Source: Cucumis sativus (taxonomy: Eukaryota; Streptophyta; Magnoliopsida; Cucurbitales; Cucurbitaceae). From it: a DNA stretch of 64,000 nt. A program made the translations under genes and the position numbers. The notes below the pieces were generated by a model, which saw only the letters and a list, made by a program, of their open reading frames with translations, did no database searches and was not told where the DNA came from. Position 1 is the first letter of the stretch; each line of letters starts with the position of its first letter. Below, piece after piece: positions 25,263 through 38,322 of this stretch. The stretch spans positions 6,200,001-6,264,000 of the forward strand of contig NC_026660.2 of assembly GCF_000004075.3 (NCBI RefSeq). Reading direction: 5' to 3'.

Positions 25263-28200
25263 CTATTTTAATTTTTTTGGAAAGGGAAAGACTTTGTGTA
25301 GACGGAGAAAAAATAGATTGGACGGTGGTGTTAGAAGAGGAAGAGGAAGAGATAGATCGGGGGGGAGAGGAGAGGAGAGAGAGTGAGAAGTGGTTAGGAC
25401 TTGCCGTCAAAAAGGTGATTTTAACGCCGTCAAAAACTTTTATTTAGTTTTTAGTTTTTTAAAAATAAAATGTGCGGTTGGCAGTAAAAGCAAGTCTCCT
25501 TCCCTTTCTCTTCTTCTTCTATTCTGTTGTTGTTGTTGTTGTGTGTTTGTGTTGTGTGTTGCCTTGCCTTGCCTTGTTTTGTGATCTCTTTCATAATTAA
25601 CCTTTCAATACCTCTTTTCTTTCTCTCCCTCTCTCTTCCACGCTGGATCCACCCCCGAACTTAACCTTAAATTAACTTTTCCTTTCTCTTCTCTTTTCCC
25701 TCTCCTTTTTACTATTTTCTTCCTTTCTTCTCATTTTATTTCTATTTTTTAATAACAATAATTCATTCCATAACACATTTTCTCCTTCACACCAAATAAA
25801 TTAATAAATCATCCACTTTGTTACCTTCACATGTATGCTTTGACACAATGTTGATGCACAAACTCCTAACAGCGGTAGAATATATGTGATTTTGATGATT
25901 GTTCTACCTTTATCCATCACTTCACTTTCTCACAAACTGTGTGTGTGTGTCTCAATGTCTCGCATATGTATAGTATTCTACGCATAGGTCATCTTGACAT
26001 GTACATCGGTACTACTATTGTTTTCTTCTCACTTTGAATCTGCGTATGTCCTACTCCCACCCCCCTTGATTTTGTTCTCCATTATACCTCTGTCTGACTC
26101 TCTTACTGTCTCTTTTAATTTTCATCTCTACCTCTTCCGCTCTCCCCTTTTCAATTTCTTGATCCCCCTCTTTCGATTTAGTCTTCATTCACTTCAACCA
26201 TTCTATTCTTTGTTTCAATCCTTGGTTTACCGTGCCTCTCGACTCCATCTTTTGATTGATTGGTAAGTTTGATATTTTTGTCTACTTCACCTATGTACTG
26301 AAATGTAAGGGAAAAAACAAGGGAAAATGGGAAGAAGAAACAAGTAACTCAATTGCTCAACCAATCCAACCTTGGATTTTAAAGGTCGGGTCATTTGAGT
26401 AGCCAACTCCATCTACCAACCCAAAAAATTGGGTTCGTAAAAAAGAGTTCCTCAACTCAACCCATGTACCCATAAACACAAGCATACCATGACAATCCTT
26501 ACTTAGTTTTGTTGTCATTAGAAATGTTTAACAAATCTCAAACTTTAATCTTATACGTTATATTCGCAGTTTTTTTCTTCCAATTAACTAAGGTCATATT
26601 TGGTAACCATTTGTTTTTCGAAAATTAAGTCTACTTACTCTCAATTTATTACTATAGTTTTAATCTTTATTTGGATAAAATAGTTGAGTTCTAAACTAAA
26701 TTAGAAAAAAAACACAGGTTTTCAGAATTTGACCTAATTTCTTCTTACACTTGTAGAAAGTAGACAAGAAAACATCAAGTTTAAATTTAGAGGCAGAAGG
26801 GGCACATGTAAGCTTAATTTTTAAAAACAAATTAATGCAACAAACCAAATAATTATCAAACGGGCCTAATATGTTAGGTGTAAAAATTAGCATGTGTTTA
26901 ATAAAATTCTAAATTATTCGGTTTCATTTTGGGTAGGTTTGTGAATTAAAAAAAAAAATATATTGAACAAGTCAATGTTTTTAGACATTGTTGTTGATGG
27001 TTGTCCAAAGCCCAAAATGTGTGTCGAAATGAAAAAAAAAGTTAGAGTTTCGTGTTTCAAGTGGACCAACCTAAACAACACACATAAATATGAAAATATA
27101 TATAACCGAGCTAAGCTCAACTCTAGTGCCTTGCAACTTCAAGCCGACATTACACATCACCATACGTGAGTATTAGAAAAGAAGACTACAAATATCCCTA
27201 TTCAACAACTCCTAACTTCAAAGGAAACAAAGTAAATAAACTCACAAAATGCGAGCAATGACTACCAACTCTTTATACTAACTACAATACCTTCTTTATA
27301 CTAATATGGGCATCAAAGGAGTAACTCTCACGTGAATTACTTGGATAATGTATCATACAAAAGCCTAGAAAGGAAAAGAGTTTGTGAATTTCTCACACCA
27401 AATAGACTATGTTTAGAGTCAAGAGATGATATAAAACATATGTCAAATACTTTATTCTAAAAGTTAAACGAACATATATATATATATATGTAAACAAAAG
27501 GTAAGTTTTTTTAAAAAAAGGGTAAGGGGGTGAAGTTTATGGTGTGGTTGGTTCAAGAAACCTGCTGTTTCTGCTGCAAGTGCAACCACATATTACAACA
27601 TAACACAAAATACTGTGATTGATTGATTTCTTCTTTCTGCAAACAAAAAAAGAATCTCTACCTTTTTTGTACTTCCCAAATTCCCCATTTTATTCTCTCT
27701 ACCATTATTATTTTATTTAAACTTGCCTTGAATCCTTCAAAGTTTTTTCAAAATTGAACCAACCAACTCCTTTTTTTTTTCCCCTTTTTGGTTTACTTAC
27801 CATTTACCAACCCCCCGTCTTTACCCTTTATGTTTCACCTCCCTCTAACACACATTTTACTTTCACCCATAATCAAACCACTAATCAAGATTCTTAAAAA
27901 CACAAACATTGAGTATATGTATATTTGACAGGTGATACATTGTCTAGATTAGAAGAAACATGGCTGTCCAGTTGAATGGGTGGAAGATCAAGATACATAT
28001 ATACAATTAATCATTTAATTTAAATATTTTAAAACAAAAGAATTAGCAGTAATCACATGTGAGAGCAATCATTGATTTTCCAGACTCGAAGGGAATCAAT
28101 CAAACTCCTTTCGTTTTTAATTTTATGTTGTTTATTAGTTGTAGTTTTTGTAAATTAATTTACTGGATCAGATTGAAGAGTTGTTTCAGGGAACCAATCA

Positions 28201-28311
28201 GATTCTCTTTCCCGCCTTATTATTTACTTTTATATTTTATTTCTTTATTTCTTTATTTCTTTATTTCTTTCTCTCTTTCTTTCTTGTTGTGTAATTATTA
28301 TCCTTATCCTA

Positions 28312-28336
28312 TCTCTCTCTCTCTCTCTCTCTCTCT
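28312..28336. repeat. (TC)n microsatellite
   Basis: About twelve TC units within a pyrimidine-rich plus-strand stretch, in a region with no gene. Confidence 0.85.
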
Positions 28337-28465
28337 TTCTACTCCAAACTTGTCTTTTTGCCTTTCCCACTTTTCCCATTATTTCTTCATTATTTTTCCT
28401 CCAATCATTTATTAACTTGTAGTATTCAAATAAAATAAATAATATAAAATAGAAGAAATGGATAA

Positions 28466-28640
28466 TTGGCCCAATGGGCTTTTGGAGTAATGGGCCTTAG
28501 GTCTTCACCGGCTGGATTGGACAAGGCGCCTAACTCTCATTATCTGTCCCCTTACCCCGACTGCCCATGTTGTTTCACGTGTTACGTTAAATCACTTCCA
28601 TTAACGTTCCTCTCCCAATTAATTCTCTTTCTTTTTATTT
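28466..28640. promoter_or_regulatory. Isolated motif cluster: GGCCCA/TGGGCC elements and a G-box
   Basis: Site-II-type elements (GGCCCA, ATGGGC, TGGGCC) occur three times within 35 bp near 28468-28497, followed by CACGTGTTACGT near 28577. Site II elements are bound by TCP factors in promoters of growth-related plant genes, and CACGTG is a bZIP/bHLH site. The stretch is more GC-rich than its surroundings. No adjacent gene was found, so regulation is inference. Confidence 0.3.
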
Positions 28641-31600
28641 ACTTGGATTTCTCATACACTCTTATTAGGTACACCTAAATTCCATCTTCTAAATAAATAC
28701 CAAATACTCAAGTGTTGAACAAACCTCTCCGTCATATTGATACTAAATGTTTTACGTTACTTCAATTATATATATGTGTTAACCCGAATTTTTTTTATTC
28801 ATCTATGCTTAACTCGTCAACGTATATATTACACTTTTTTTAAAAAAGAAAAGGAAAGAAAAACCAACAACTAACTACCAATCTTTTGTAACACATGGAA
28901 AATTCGAGTTCTATACATCATTACCTAAAAAATAAAATTTTAAAGCTTAGAGAAAGGAAAGGATGAGATGGATCTTTACATGAAAGAAGGAAAAGGAGAT
29001 AGAAAATAGCCTGCTTGAGTAGGTAGTGTGCAACTAAATTAGAAGAACTTGAGAAAATAATACATTTTCCAACTCATCGTCAACTTTAACACATACGTTC
29101 GTCCGTCATTAGGATTTTTTCGATCGGTTCAAGACATCTTATATTCTACACAAAATCTAATTTGACCATCAAATAGGAAGTCAAATCACAATAGGTAGCA
29201 ATTAAAAGATTCGAAAATTTTTCACTTCATCTTTCATCTCCAACATTTGATGGAGTTCGAGGCAAAGAGGTGGGTTATTATAGTCCTAGTTTGATCAAAA
29301 TAGTTTAACAAATGTTTCCTTAATATTTTAGTCTCACAAACCTTACACATATCCGACTCAAATCATTGTTAGAATTTAGATAAACAGTTATAAACATGTA
29401 TCCGTGATCTTGTTTTCGAGGGGAGTTATATGCTATATAAAAGAAAGAAAGAAAGAAAAAAAAAGAACTTTCATTAAATGGTACTATGCAATGATCTCCA
29501 TGTGACAGTAAACTTGGGAAATGCAATTATTCAACATTCCCATTTCCCAAACACATAATATCCTATTTTTGGCAGTCTTTATACCAAAGGATCCCAAAAC
29601 TCAGAAGAAGAACTATGGGAAAATATGAAATGGTAAATTAAAAAAAGAAGAAAAGGCAGAAAAGAAGAAGAATTGAGTAAGACAGAGAGAAAAAAAGAAA
29701 AGAAAAGAAAAGAATGAAAACCAATGATTTCTGGGAAATTGATAAAAAGTATAGACACAAATATATATTAGTCTTTGTCTGCCACAAACACAAATATAGT
29801 CCCTCCCAAAGCCCCTAAAGACTGAGAGAATTGAGTGATTAATAGATAAAGCAAATTAAAGTGTGGTTTTATGCTTAAGACAAAAGAAAACCCCTTTTAT
29901 GTAATTGGAAATTAAGATTAAATCCCCCAACTTATACCATTCCATATATATATAAATTAAAATCCATTGTACCCTCTTTTGTTTTTCTCCTTTATTCCAT
30001 GCCCTTCTTGGCCTTCCCCTCTCTCTCTCTCACTATTTTTACCACTAAATTCCAACACATGACGTGTAACGTGTATGGTGAGAGTGCTCTTTTACTATTT
30101 CCAAATACATTAATTTTCAATTAATTTTACATTAATCTCTTTTTAATTTATTAGTGTAGTGGGTTGATTTAATTTAATTTGGCTCATTAAGTATTATTTA
30201 GAGGAAGGAGAATTAAGATTAGTTGGGTTATTGCAAAAAATAGATAAAGGTAAAAGAGTATGGAGAATTAGGTATTGGGAGTGTTTAAGGGAAAATATGA
30301 GAAAAGGGGAAATTACATTAGGGCATAATTTCAAACCCTAATCCCAATCCTCCAAATCAAAGAAAATGCCAAAGCACTACACGACACACAAACTATACTG
30401 TGTAAAGTAATAATATTAATTCATTCATCACTAATCCATTTTATTAATTAACCTTCCTAATCAAAAAGAAATTTTCAAAACACTTTATCAAACTTCAACT
30501 TGACCAACGACGCATTTTCTAAACAAATTAAAATCAAACCTTTCTTTTTGTTATTACTATTTCACAAATGTATACAAATACAATTCATCATTGTAATTGC
30601 TTGAGTTTGAATAAGTTAAACACAATAAGAATAAAAAAAACGTTGAAAAGAGTCTAATGCATTACGAGTTAAACGTATATACATTTTTTATAGTAATATA
30701 TTTTTTATTTTATTTTAGATTCTAAGTTTTCCCTTAATACATTTGAGTATATTCAAATTTGTGTATAAACTAATGAACCTTTTGGAACTAAAAAAACAAA
30801 TGGGTTCGATATTTAATTGTTAAACTATTAACATTCATTTGGGTTTGATTTGGAATTTTATCCCAAAGAAGTAACATTCATATATATTTCTATTAAAAAA
30901 ATGAAGCTAGTTTGATTTTTATTGTTTAATTATTGAGAATTAAGAGAAGTTAAATTTTAAATTCAAGGATGTAGTAAAGGTCTGAAGTGTTAGGTGGATG
31001 CAATTTTTTTGCTTAAAAAAATGAATATACATATAGTTTTGTGTCATCATTATGTTATTCAAGTTTAATGATTTGTTCGAAATTAAAATCCATATTTGTT
31101 AAAATAATAATAAAATAATGGTAAGAGCAAAAAAATATTATCTCTCTTTAGTTTTATTAATCAACCTTCCTCGTATTAGAATTCCAAAAATAGAGTTCAA
31201 CTTGTGTTGATTTGATGCAATGATTCTATAGATTTTCTTTCATGAGTTATTGTATTTGAATTATCTCTAAGCTCTTTATTTATAGAGTTCTCGAAGAGAC
31301 TTTATGAGCTTGAGTTTGACTGGTCCATGGATTCAACTCCCTTAGTTCAACCATATCGATTTGGATTGTCTTATTTAACATTTGAGCTAAATTAAGCTTA
31401 TTTTTTTGGCTCAATTGAAATTTAATCCAAATAAATAATATATATTTTTTGTATCGTCAAATTTCTCTCTCCTAGTTTTTTCTATTTATCTAACAAAATT
31501 ATACTATAGTTTCTCCTACGTAGTTTTGAAAAAGAAAATTGTGATTTCAAGCTAATTATTGTAAATAAAACCAAATGAAAATAACTCTATAGATTACTTA

Positions 31601-34600
31601 CAAGATTGTATAAAGAGCATCACAACATTAATCACTACAAATGAAATAAGAAAACAAAGCTACGAATTAAACTCCATACCATTTGAGATATGAGGTACAA
31701 TGTCACAATGCAATGCTACCACAAAATAGCATTGATGATGTGCATACATGATCAAGAAGGTTAGACGCTAAATTCTCAACATTGTCACAATTTTTTATAA
31801 ATATGTACTATCTCGACTATTTGATCTTGAAGCGGTGAATAGCAAGTTATAATTGTATTAGGAGCTCTCCTACACCATATTTCGAGATTTATTCTTTGTA
31901 CAATCCAAAAAATCTCGATTTTCTAGGCTTAATTTTAAAAGTAGTAGCAACTCTTTTGACTTCTCAAGGATAATTTGTAGAAGGAGAGAAAATCATTATA
32001 TAATCTCCATGAGATAATAATTATCTTGTAACTCATGAAAGATTGGACTTAGGGTTGAACTCTTATTTATTTTAATAAGGTGGATGTGATGTGATGATAA
32101 CTCTTAAAAAAAAAATTAGATCAAAGTCTTAGATTATTAATTATGTTTGATACACTCTAAAAATATTTGACTCCAAAGGGTTTTGTAACGTTCATGAAAT
32201 GTTATAAGTATACTATTTTAACCATAAGAATATTATTGAAATAAATGACAAAACTCATAAGTTTTCTTTTTCTTTTAAATTGAATGTTAATGCATATATA
32301 ACATCATGGTAGGTATAGACCATGTTTAAAATATATATCCAAAGTTTTTTATATTATAAAAAAAAATAGAAACTAAATATGTGTTTTTTAAAATAAAAGT
32401 ACACGTGTATTTATTTTCAATATAATTGAAAAAAAGAAACGAAAAGAAGAGTCAAAGTTTTGGAAAGAGACGTTGGAAATAAGGTTTGATAGAGAGAGAA
32501 CCTAAATAACTTAGCTTATTTTCCCAAATATGTTCATTCTACATACCTTACCCTTTATAGTTCCTTACAGAAAAAAGAAATCATTCAATTATCATTTTAG
32601 TAATTTAAAAAATTAGTGTAATAACATCTTTAAAAAAAAATGTGTTAAACAAGTTTCTAAATTGTAAAATTTGATCGATATGTATATGTAAATATATAAC
32701 CAAAGAAATTAAATTAGATATCTTCGGTTGTGTATTCTTATACAAAGGGTTACCAACAATGACCTTGTAATTTCAAATATCTTAAACCTATTCTATAGTT
32801 TTCTCTTTCCTTTTCATTTTGTATTCATAGGATTTCAACTTTTCAACTTGCACTTATAAATCATAAATTAAATTCTACACCTAAGTCAATTTTTAAATTA
32901 GAGTTGGTAAGGACTTAAAAACAAAGGAGAGGTCCTACCCATATATTGTCATTTGATCGATATTCAAAACGTTTAAATGAATATAACTAGTTGACATTAT
33001 GTGTTAGCAATCTAAATACATCGTTTTTTTTTTTAATCAAATTATCCATTTTTAATAACTATATATATAAAAAATAACAATATAAGAGAACAAACTAGAA
33101 AAATTACACATAATAATTCGATTGTAGGTAGCTTTTTCAAAGAAAGTCTTTGTCATCTAGATTGAAGTTTCTTACATTAAGAATAGAATGTAAAAAACGT
33201 TGAAAAACGCTATTGTATCAAATGACTTCTTTTCTTTTCTCTTTATTAAAGTTCTCTATTTTTCATCACCTTTTATCCCTCACAATTTGCATACTGTCTA
33301 TCTAATGAAACTTTAAACGTGATTTCTTTATATATATATAATAAACTAATCGATATAAATGCACCTAAATATTGCTTAACTTTATATGCCGGGTTATTAA
33401 TTGTGCAACTCATATGATCATAATGCACATTTGAATCTAAGAATTTGGAAGAAAAAATAGTCAATTTGGGGGCAAAAGAAGTGGGATAAGATTTCGAGTA
33501 CCTCCTTTACAATTCATAGACAAAAGAAAGCAAAGTAGCGTAGTCAAATTTATTTTTAAATCCAAAATAAATCACATGACATCATATTATTTAGGAGATA
33601 TTATCTTACTCCTCACTTAAAAAAAAATCATCCGTAGAGGAGTGAATATATATATTATATACATGCACATTTTAACAAATCGTATGATATTTAAATAGTT
33701 AATTTTATAGTTTAAAAAATAAACAAACAAATTTTAATATAAACACACAATAAATGGGAGATTTTGTTATATATATTATATTATAAGATTGTAAGATTGT
33801 AAGATTTTAGGAGTAAAGTTTGTCCCAAAATCCCTTTGCGAATGGGAGACATCACTAACATATTAATTGCCTCTAGTAATCAATGTTATAATTACAACAA
33901 TATTATTCCACTATATCTAAATAGATGTTTGTGGCTCCCACTTTAATTTTTGCCCTAAAATCTCATTTTTTTTTTTTTTTTTTGCTTTTCTTTTGTATTT
34001 CAATTTCATTATTGTATTTAATTAATGTTTTGTACAAATTAAAAAGGAAATTAAATTAAATTTCTCTTTTGCCATTAAATTTTCCATTTCAAAGAAATTT
34101 TGCATGTCATTATGAATTCCTAATAAAAAAATTAAATGGTAAAATGTTTCTTTTAATTACAATTCAAAACCATTAATGACCAAAATCAAAATAGTTATTT
34201 AGAAAGATTTATTTCTTTGTTTTTTGAGAGATTCAAAAAAAAAAAAAAATTGAAAGTTTAAAATACTCAAACTAGTTGAATTATATTCAAGTTAAATGTT
34301 AAATATCCATTCTATTACTTAGATCTAATTTGATAACAATTGAATGTTATTTTTATAAACATTAATACCCATAAACTTTCATGTTTTGTTCACTTTTTTC
34401 TTGGATCTTTGAAGAAAATGGCAAAAGAAAGAAAAAAAACTTTCTCTATTGGGTGACCTAATATCCCATCTTTACATTGGTGTCAACTTTGTAAATATCA
34501 TATCACGTAATTTGATCATAAGTTAATATCAACAAATTTTGTCAAAACACACAAGGTGTAGGAGACTAAGTTTAAGAAAGCTATCCTAATTCAAAACCTT

Positions 34601-35507
34601 TTTGCAAAATTGGTTTCAAAAGAAGTTGGAAACATTATACATTAAACAAATAGAGAATTAAAGATAGGTTAAAAGGAAGAAGAAGAAGAAGAAGAAAAGA
34701 AATAGAGTATGATAGAAGAAGGGGTAAAGGGATTTGAAATGTAAACCAAAGGCCCATATATACTTAGTCTATATAGCATCTTCCAAAGGTCCCCACAATA
34801 TCACTTATAGAATGCGACTTCTTACTAACCTCTCCACTAATCACCACAATTCTCTCCATTACACTTCTCTAATTATAATAATTAAGAAAATAAAAACCCT
34901 CCTCTTTTATATATGTGCGCGCTTGCACTCTTGTATTTTTTACGATTCGATTTAAAGAGAATAGAAAATTACGTATGAGTTAAAATTAATCAATAATGAC
35001 AGAATAATGGTGAGTTTAAGTTATAATAATTGGGTGTTTAATACGGTGGACTTGTTAGATAGGGAGGGAGGGAGAGAGAGAGAGTTGTTTAGGGATGGTA
35101 TTAGGTTGCTTGTAGGGAAGGGAGAGTGGTGGCCTCATCCATTATTATTTTGAAATTGAAATTTGAAAGGAAAAAAAAGACCCAAAAACAAGAAAAGATA
35201 TTAATTAATATATATATTTTTTAAAAGAGGAAAAAAAAAGAAAAGAAAAAAAAAAGTGACTTTATTGGAGGGTGGGGGCCCTAGCATCCATTAACATAAG
35301 CAAACATTAGGCACTAAGAGAAGATTAGGACAAGTGATTTAATGTGTAAGGGAAGTTGATTAGCAAAAAAGTAGAGGTGAAGAAATTTGACTTAGTGGGA
35401 TTAGGGTTAGGAATTAGGATGCCCTTCTCAACTTGTTGTTGTAGCCCAACCCCACACCCTCTCTTCTCATGCTTTGCTTGTGCTCATCCACTTTTTTTGG
35501 GGTTCAA

Positions 35508-35538
35508 ATTATTATTATTATTATTATTATTATTATTT
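35508..35538. repeat. (ATT)n trinucleotide microsatellite
   Basis: About ten uninterrupted ATT units between 35.51 and 35.54 kb, roughly 750 bp upstream of the trihelix start codon. Confidence 0.9.
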
Positions 35539-36047
35539 GACAATTTTTAACTTCTACATTAATTAATATTCATTTCTAAACTAAACCCTTTGTTTTTTGG
35601 TTCCTTTAATTAATTAATTATTACTTTCCTAATAGTTGGACCAAAATGGGTGAAAAAGGAAAATCACATATAAACCCATAGAAAATGACCTCACCCTTAG
35701 GAAAGTAATATAGAAAGGTGCCCCTTTGAAGAAGATTGGATTTCTTCTTCTTCTTTTTTTTTTATTTAATAAAAAAAGAAATTCATAATTAAGAGAGATT
35801 CCCCATTCCATGACCCTATTAAAAATGTTAATTAATTGTAATTAGGAAAACCTTAAGAAGCAGTTAAGGGTCAATAGGTGCAATCTACAAGCATTAGGCA
35901 TTTAATTTTAATTTTCTATAATTTAAAATAAAACCAAACCAATTTTAAAAATAAGAAAGGTCATTAAAGGCAAATCTCAACAAAACCTTCCCTTCCTAAT
36001 TCCTAATTCCTAATTCCTAATTCTCTCTTTTCTCTCTTTTCTCTCTT

Positions 36048-36051
<4 letters not shown>

Positions 36052-36086
<35 letters not shown>
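36052..36086 (+). repeat. (CT)17 microsatellite in the trihelix promoter or leader
   Basis: About seventeen CT units lie some 195 bp upstream of the trihelix start codon. GA/CT repeats in plant promoters are targets of BASIC PENTACYSTEINE (GAGA-binding) factors. The run is probably in the leader or core promoter. Confidence 0.85.
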
Positions 36087-36088
<2 letters not shown>

Positions 36089-36279
36089 CCTCTATTTTAT
36101 TTCTCTCTACGGGGGAGAGATGATCTGACAAACTGAAACTAAACGGCGTAACGGAAGTCTTATAACCCCGTTTACGCCTTCCCTTAAGCCATTCCTCCAT
36201 TAAGTCACGTGCTCTTCTTCTTCTTTAATTTATTTTTATTTTTATTTTTATAATTTTTAAAAAATTGTTCTTTTTAAAA

Positions 36280-38322
36280 ATGGCTTTGCAGCAGCTTAGC
36301 CTTGGCCCAACTCCTGTTGACGGCGTCACTAATGGCGTTGACGTCCGGCCGATGTCAACTGACGGCGGAGACGACGGCAGCAAAACCCCAAGGCTTCCGC
36401 GCTGGACCCGCCAGGAGATTCTCGTCCTCATACAAGGGAAGAAAGTTGCAGAGACAAGGGTTCGCGGCGGACGAGCTGCTAGTCTCGCTTTTGGTTCCGG
36501 TCAGGTAGAACCGAAGTGGGCTTCGGTTTCTTCTTATTGTAAGAGACATGGAGTTAATCGAGGTCCGGTTCAGTGTCGGAAGAGATGGAGTAATTTGGCT
36601 GGTGATTTCAAGAAGATCAAGGAGTGGGAATCCCAAATTAGGGAAGATACTGAATCCTTTTGGGTTATGAGAAATGATTTGAGACGTGAGAGGAAATTGC
36701 CAGGGTTTTTCGATAGAGAGGTTTATGATATTTTGGATTCCGGTTCTGCTCCTTCGCCTTCCCCTGCTCTTGCGCTTGCCCTTACTCCTCTTCCTATTCC
36801 TGTCCCACCTCCTGCTCTTAATTCTGACGATGGAAAACCCGACGCTGAGCCAGAACACGTCTTCGACAGTTCTAAAACTGCCGCGGCTGATGATGGTTTG
36901 TTCTCCGATTTCGAGCAGGATGAAACTTGTCGAAGCCCCTTGAAGGAAGTCGCCGGGAAGGATGTTCCACCACCGACGGCTGATGGGGGAATTCCTGCTC
37001 CGACGCCTTTATCAGGTAATTGGTGAAGATGGGTCAATTCAAATTTGTATTGATTTGTTTATTTCTCATTCTACAACCGTGCGTGGTTTCCAAAAGATCA
37101 GGTTTCTGATTGTTTTGAGATTCTTGCAGCTTTTTTGTGGCAATTATTCTTTTCTTCTCAACCCCTTCGAAAAAAAAAACATTTTATATTATTTGTCGGC
37201 TTCGAATGTTCTTTTAGCTGCCTCTTTCTCTACCTTCGTCCCATTACTCGAAGAAGATTTCAAGTTCTTTTTTTTTTTTTCTCATTTCATTTTCTTTCCC
37301 TTTGATTCACAGAGAAGCTGTACCGACCTCCTGGTCACGATTGTCCTGACCAAGGTAAGCTCAAAACAATGCTTCTTCATAATAACTGTGGCTGTTTGAT
37401 GGTTCAATCTTGAATTCATAGAATGAATGAAGAATCTCTGTTCTTGATGCACGCCCATGTTCATCAACTGAAAATATCAGTTCTTTTTTCCGTCTTTTGA
37501 TGAATGATCAAGTCGTTAAAATAGTCTTCTTAGATTGCTGATTTTATATGTTCTGTCTTATGCGCTTCAAATTTCCAGTCAGAATCCCTCCAAGTACTGT
37601 TTTTTGGGAAGTGTTTGTAAGCTCGTGGATATTAATGTTTACCCTCTTCTTTCCGTTGCCAGCCTCTTAGTTTTCAATGTATCTTTTGATCATCTTACGT
37701 AATGATAATGGAGTTTCAGTTGATTTCCTTATTCACACAGCTATAGTGTCTGTTTGCTACCATTATCGTGGCTCAAAATTTTGGATTAAAGTCTTCTGAA
37801 CTCCAAACCATATACCACGTTTTGGCTATTTTGATTCGATTATAAAATATCAGATTCTACCTAATAGAATTAGCTTTGTTTGTTAGAGGTGTTGTTATGT
37901 TAAAGTTCAACATTATGAAGAGGGATGACTGTTGTTTTGGTTCTCTAAATCCCTATACTATTGTCAAAGAGTTAAGACTATTCATGATGATTTGAGGAGG
38001 CATGTAGCTTAATCTGAACCCAATGTCAACAGGAACAACAAACGAAAAAGAAGCAGCAGCGAATCCCGAGATAGGATCGACGTCGTCACAAGAGGGAAGG
38101 AAACGAAAGCGAGTTGCATTAGACGGGGACGAAGAAACCATCCTACAGGATGAATTGATTGGGATCCTTGAAAAGAACGGGAAACTACTGACTGCCCAAC
38201 TTGAAGCTCAAAACATGAACTTCCAACTAGACCGAGAGCAGCGAAAGCATCATGCGGATGGCTTAGTTGCAGTTCTTAACAAGCTCGCAGACGCTCTAGG
38301 ACGAATCGCGGATAAGCTGTAG
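36280..38322 (+). CDS. ASR3: Trihelix transcription factor, ASR3-like
   Basis: Exons 36280-37015, 37313-37354 and 38033-38322 total 1068 nt, 355 aa; donors and acceptors are canonical and all phases match. The ATG at 36280 (AAAATGG) is the first in frame. The N-terminal half carries the trihelix (Myb/SANT-like) DNA-binding domain, starting at PRWTRQEILVLIQGKKVAE and including EPKWASVSSYCKRHGVNRG and QCRKRWSNLAGDFKKIKEWE, with its three spaced Trp residues. A Pro/Ala-rich middle follows, then a basic RKRKR segment. The C-terminal helix (LDREQRKHHADGLVAVLNKL) probably dimerises. Arabidopsis ASR3 is a nuclear repressor of immune genes phosphorylated by MPK4; the motifs match closely, the function here is inferred. 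Exon 2 is only 42 bp. A long CT repeat sits upstream. Confidence 0.93.

Larger units (their letters stand above)
25300..36050. other. Long intergenic region without a supported gene
   Basis: About 10.7 kb of mostly AT-rich DNA. No frame carries a recognisable domain or closes into a spliced coding gene. Noted inside: a CT-rich plus-strand stretch (25495-26262) ending in a strong donor-like GTAAGT at 26263, a motif-rich island at 28466-28640, a (CT)n run near 28312, an (ATT)n run near 35510, and a possible decayed retroelement stretch around 31200-32050. The right end is the promoter region of the trihelix gene. Confidence 0.6.

Noticed and set aside
25994..26266. 90-codon plus-strand frame in the CT-rich stretch
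   Set aside because: Composition is that of a pyrimidine tract read as Phe/Leu/Ser/Pro. No motif is seen, so it is treated as possible leader or lncRNA only.
28059..28415. 118-codon plus-strand frame
   Set aside because: Built from CT/TTTC repeats; Ser/Phe/Leu-rich, no homology-like motif.
36355..36858. 167-codon minus-strand frame opposite the trihelix gene
   Set aside because: It is the antisense shadow of a strongly supported exon with a conserved trihelix domain.
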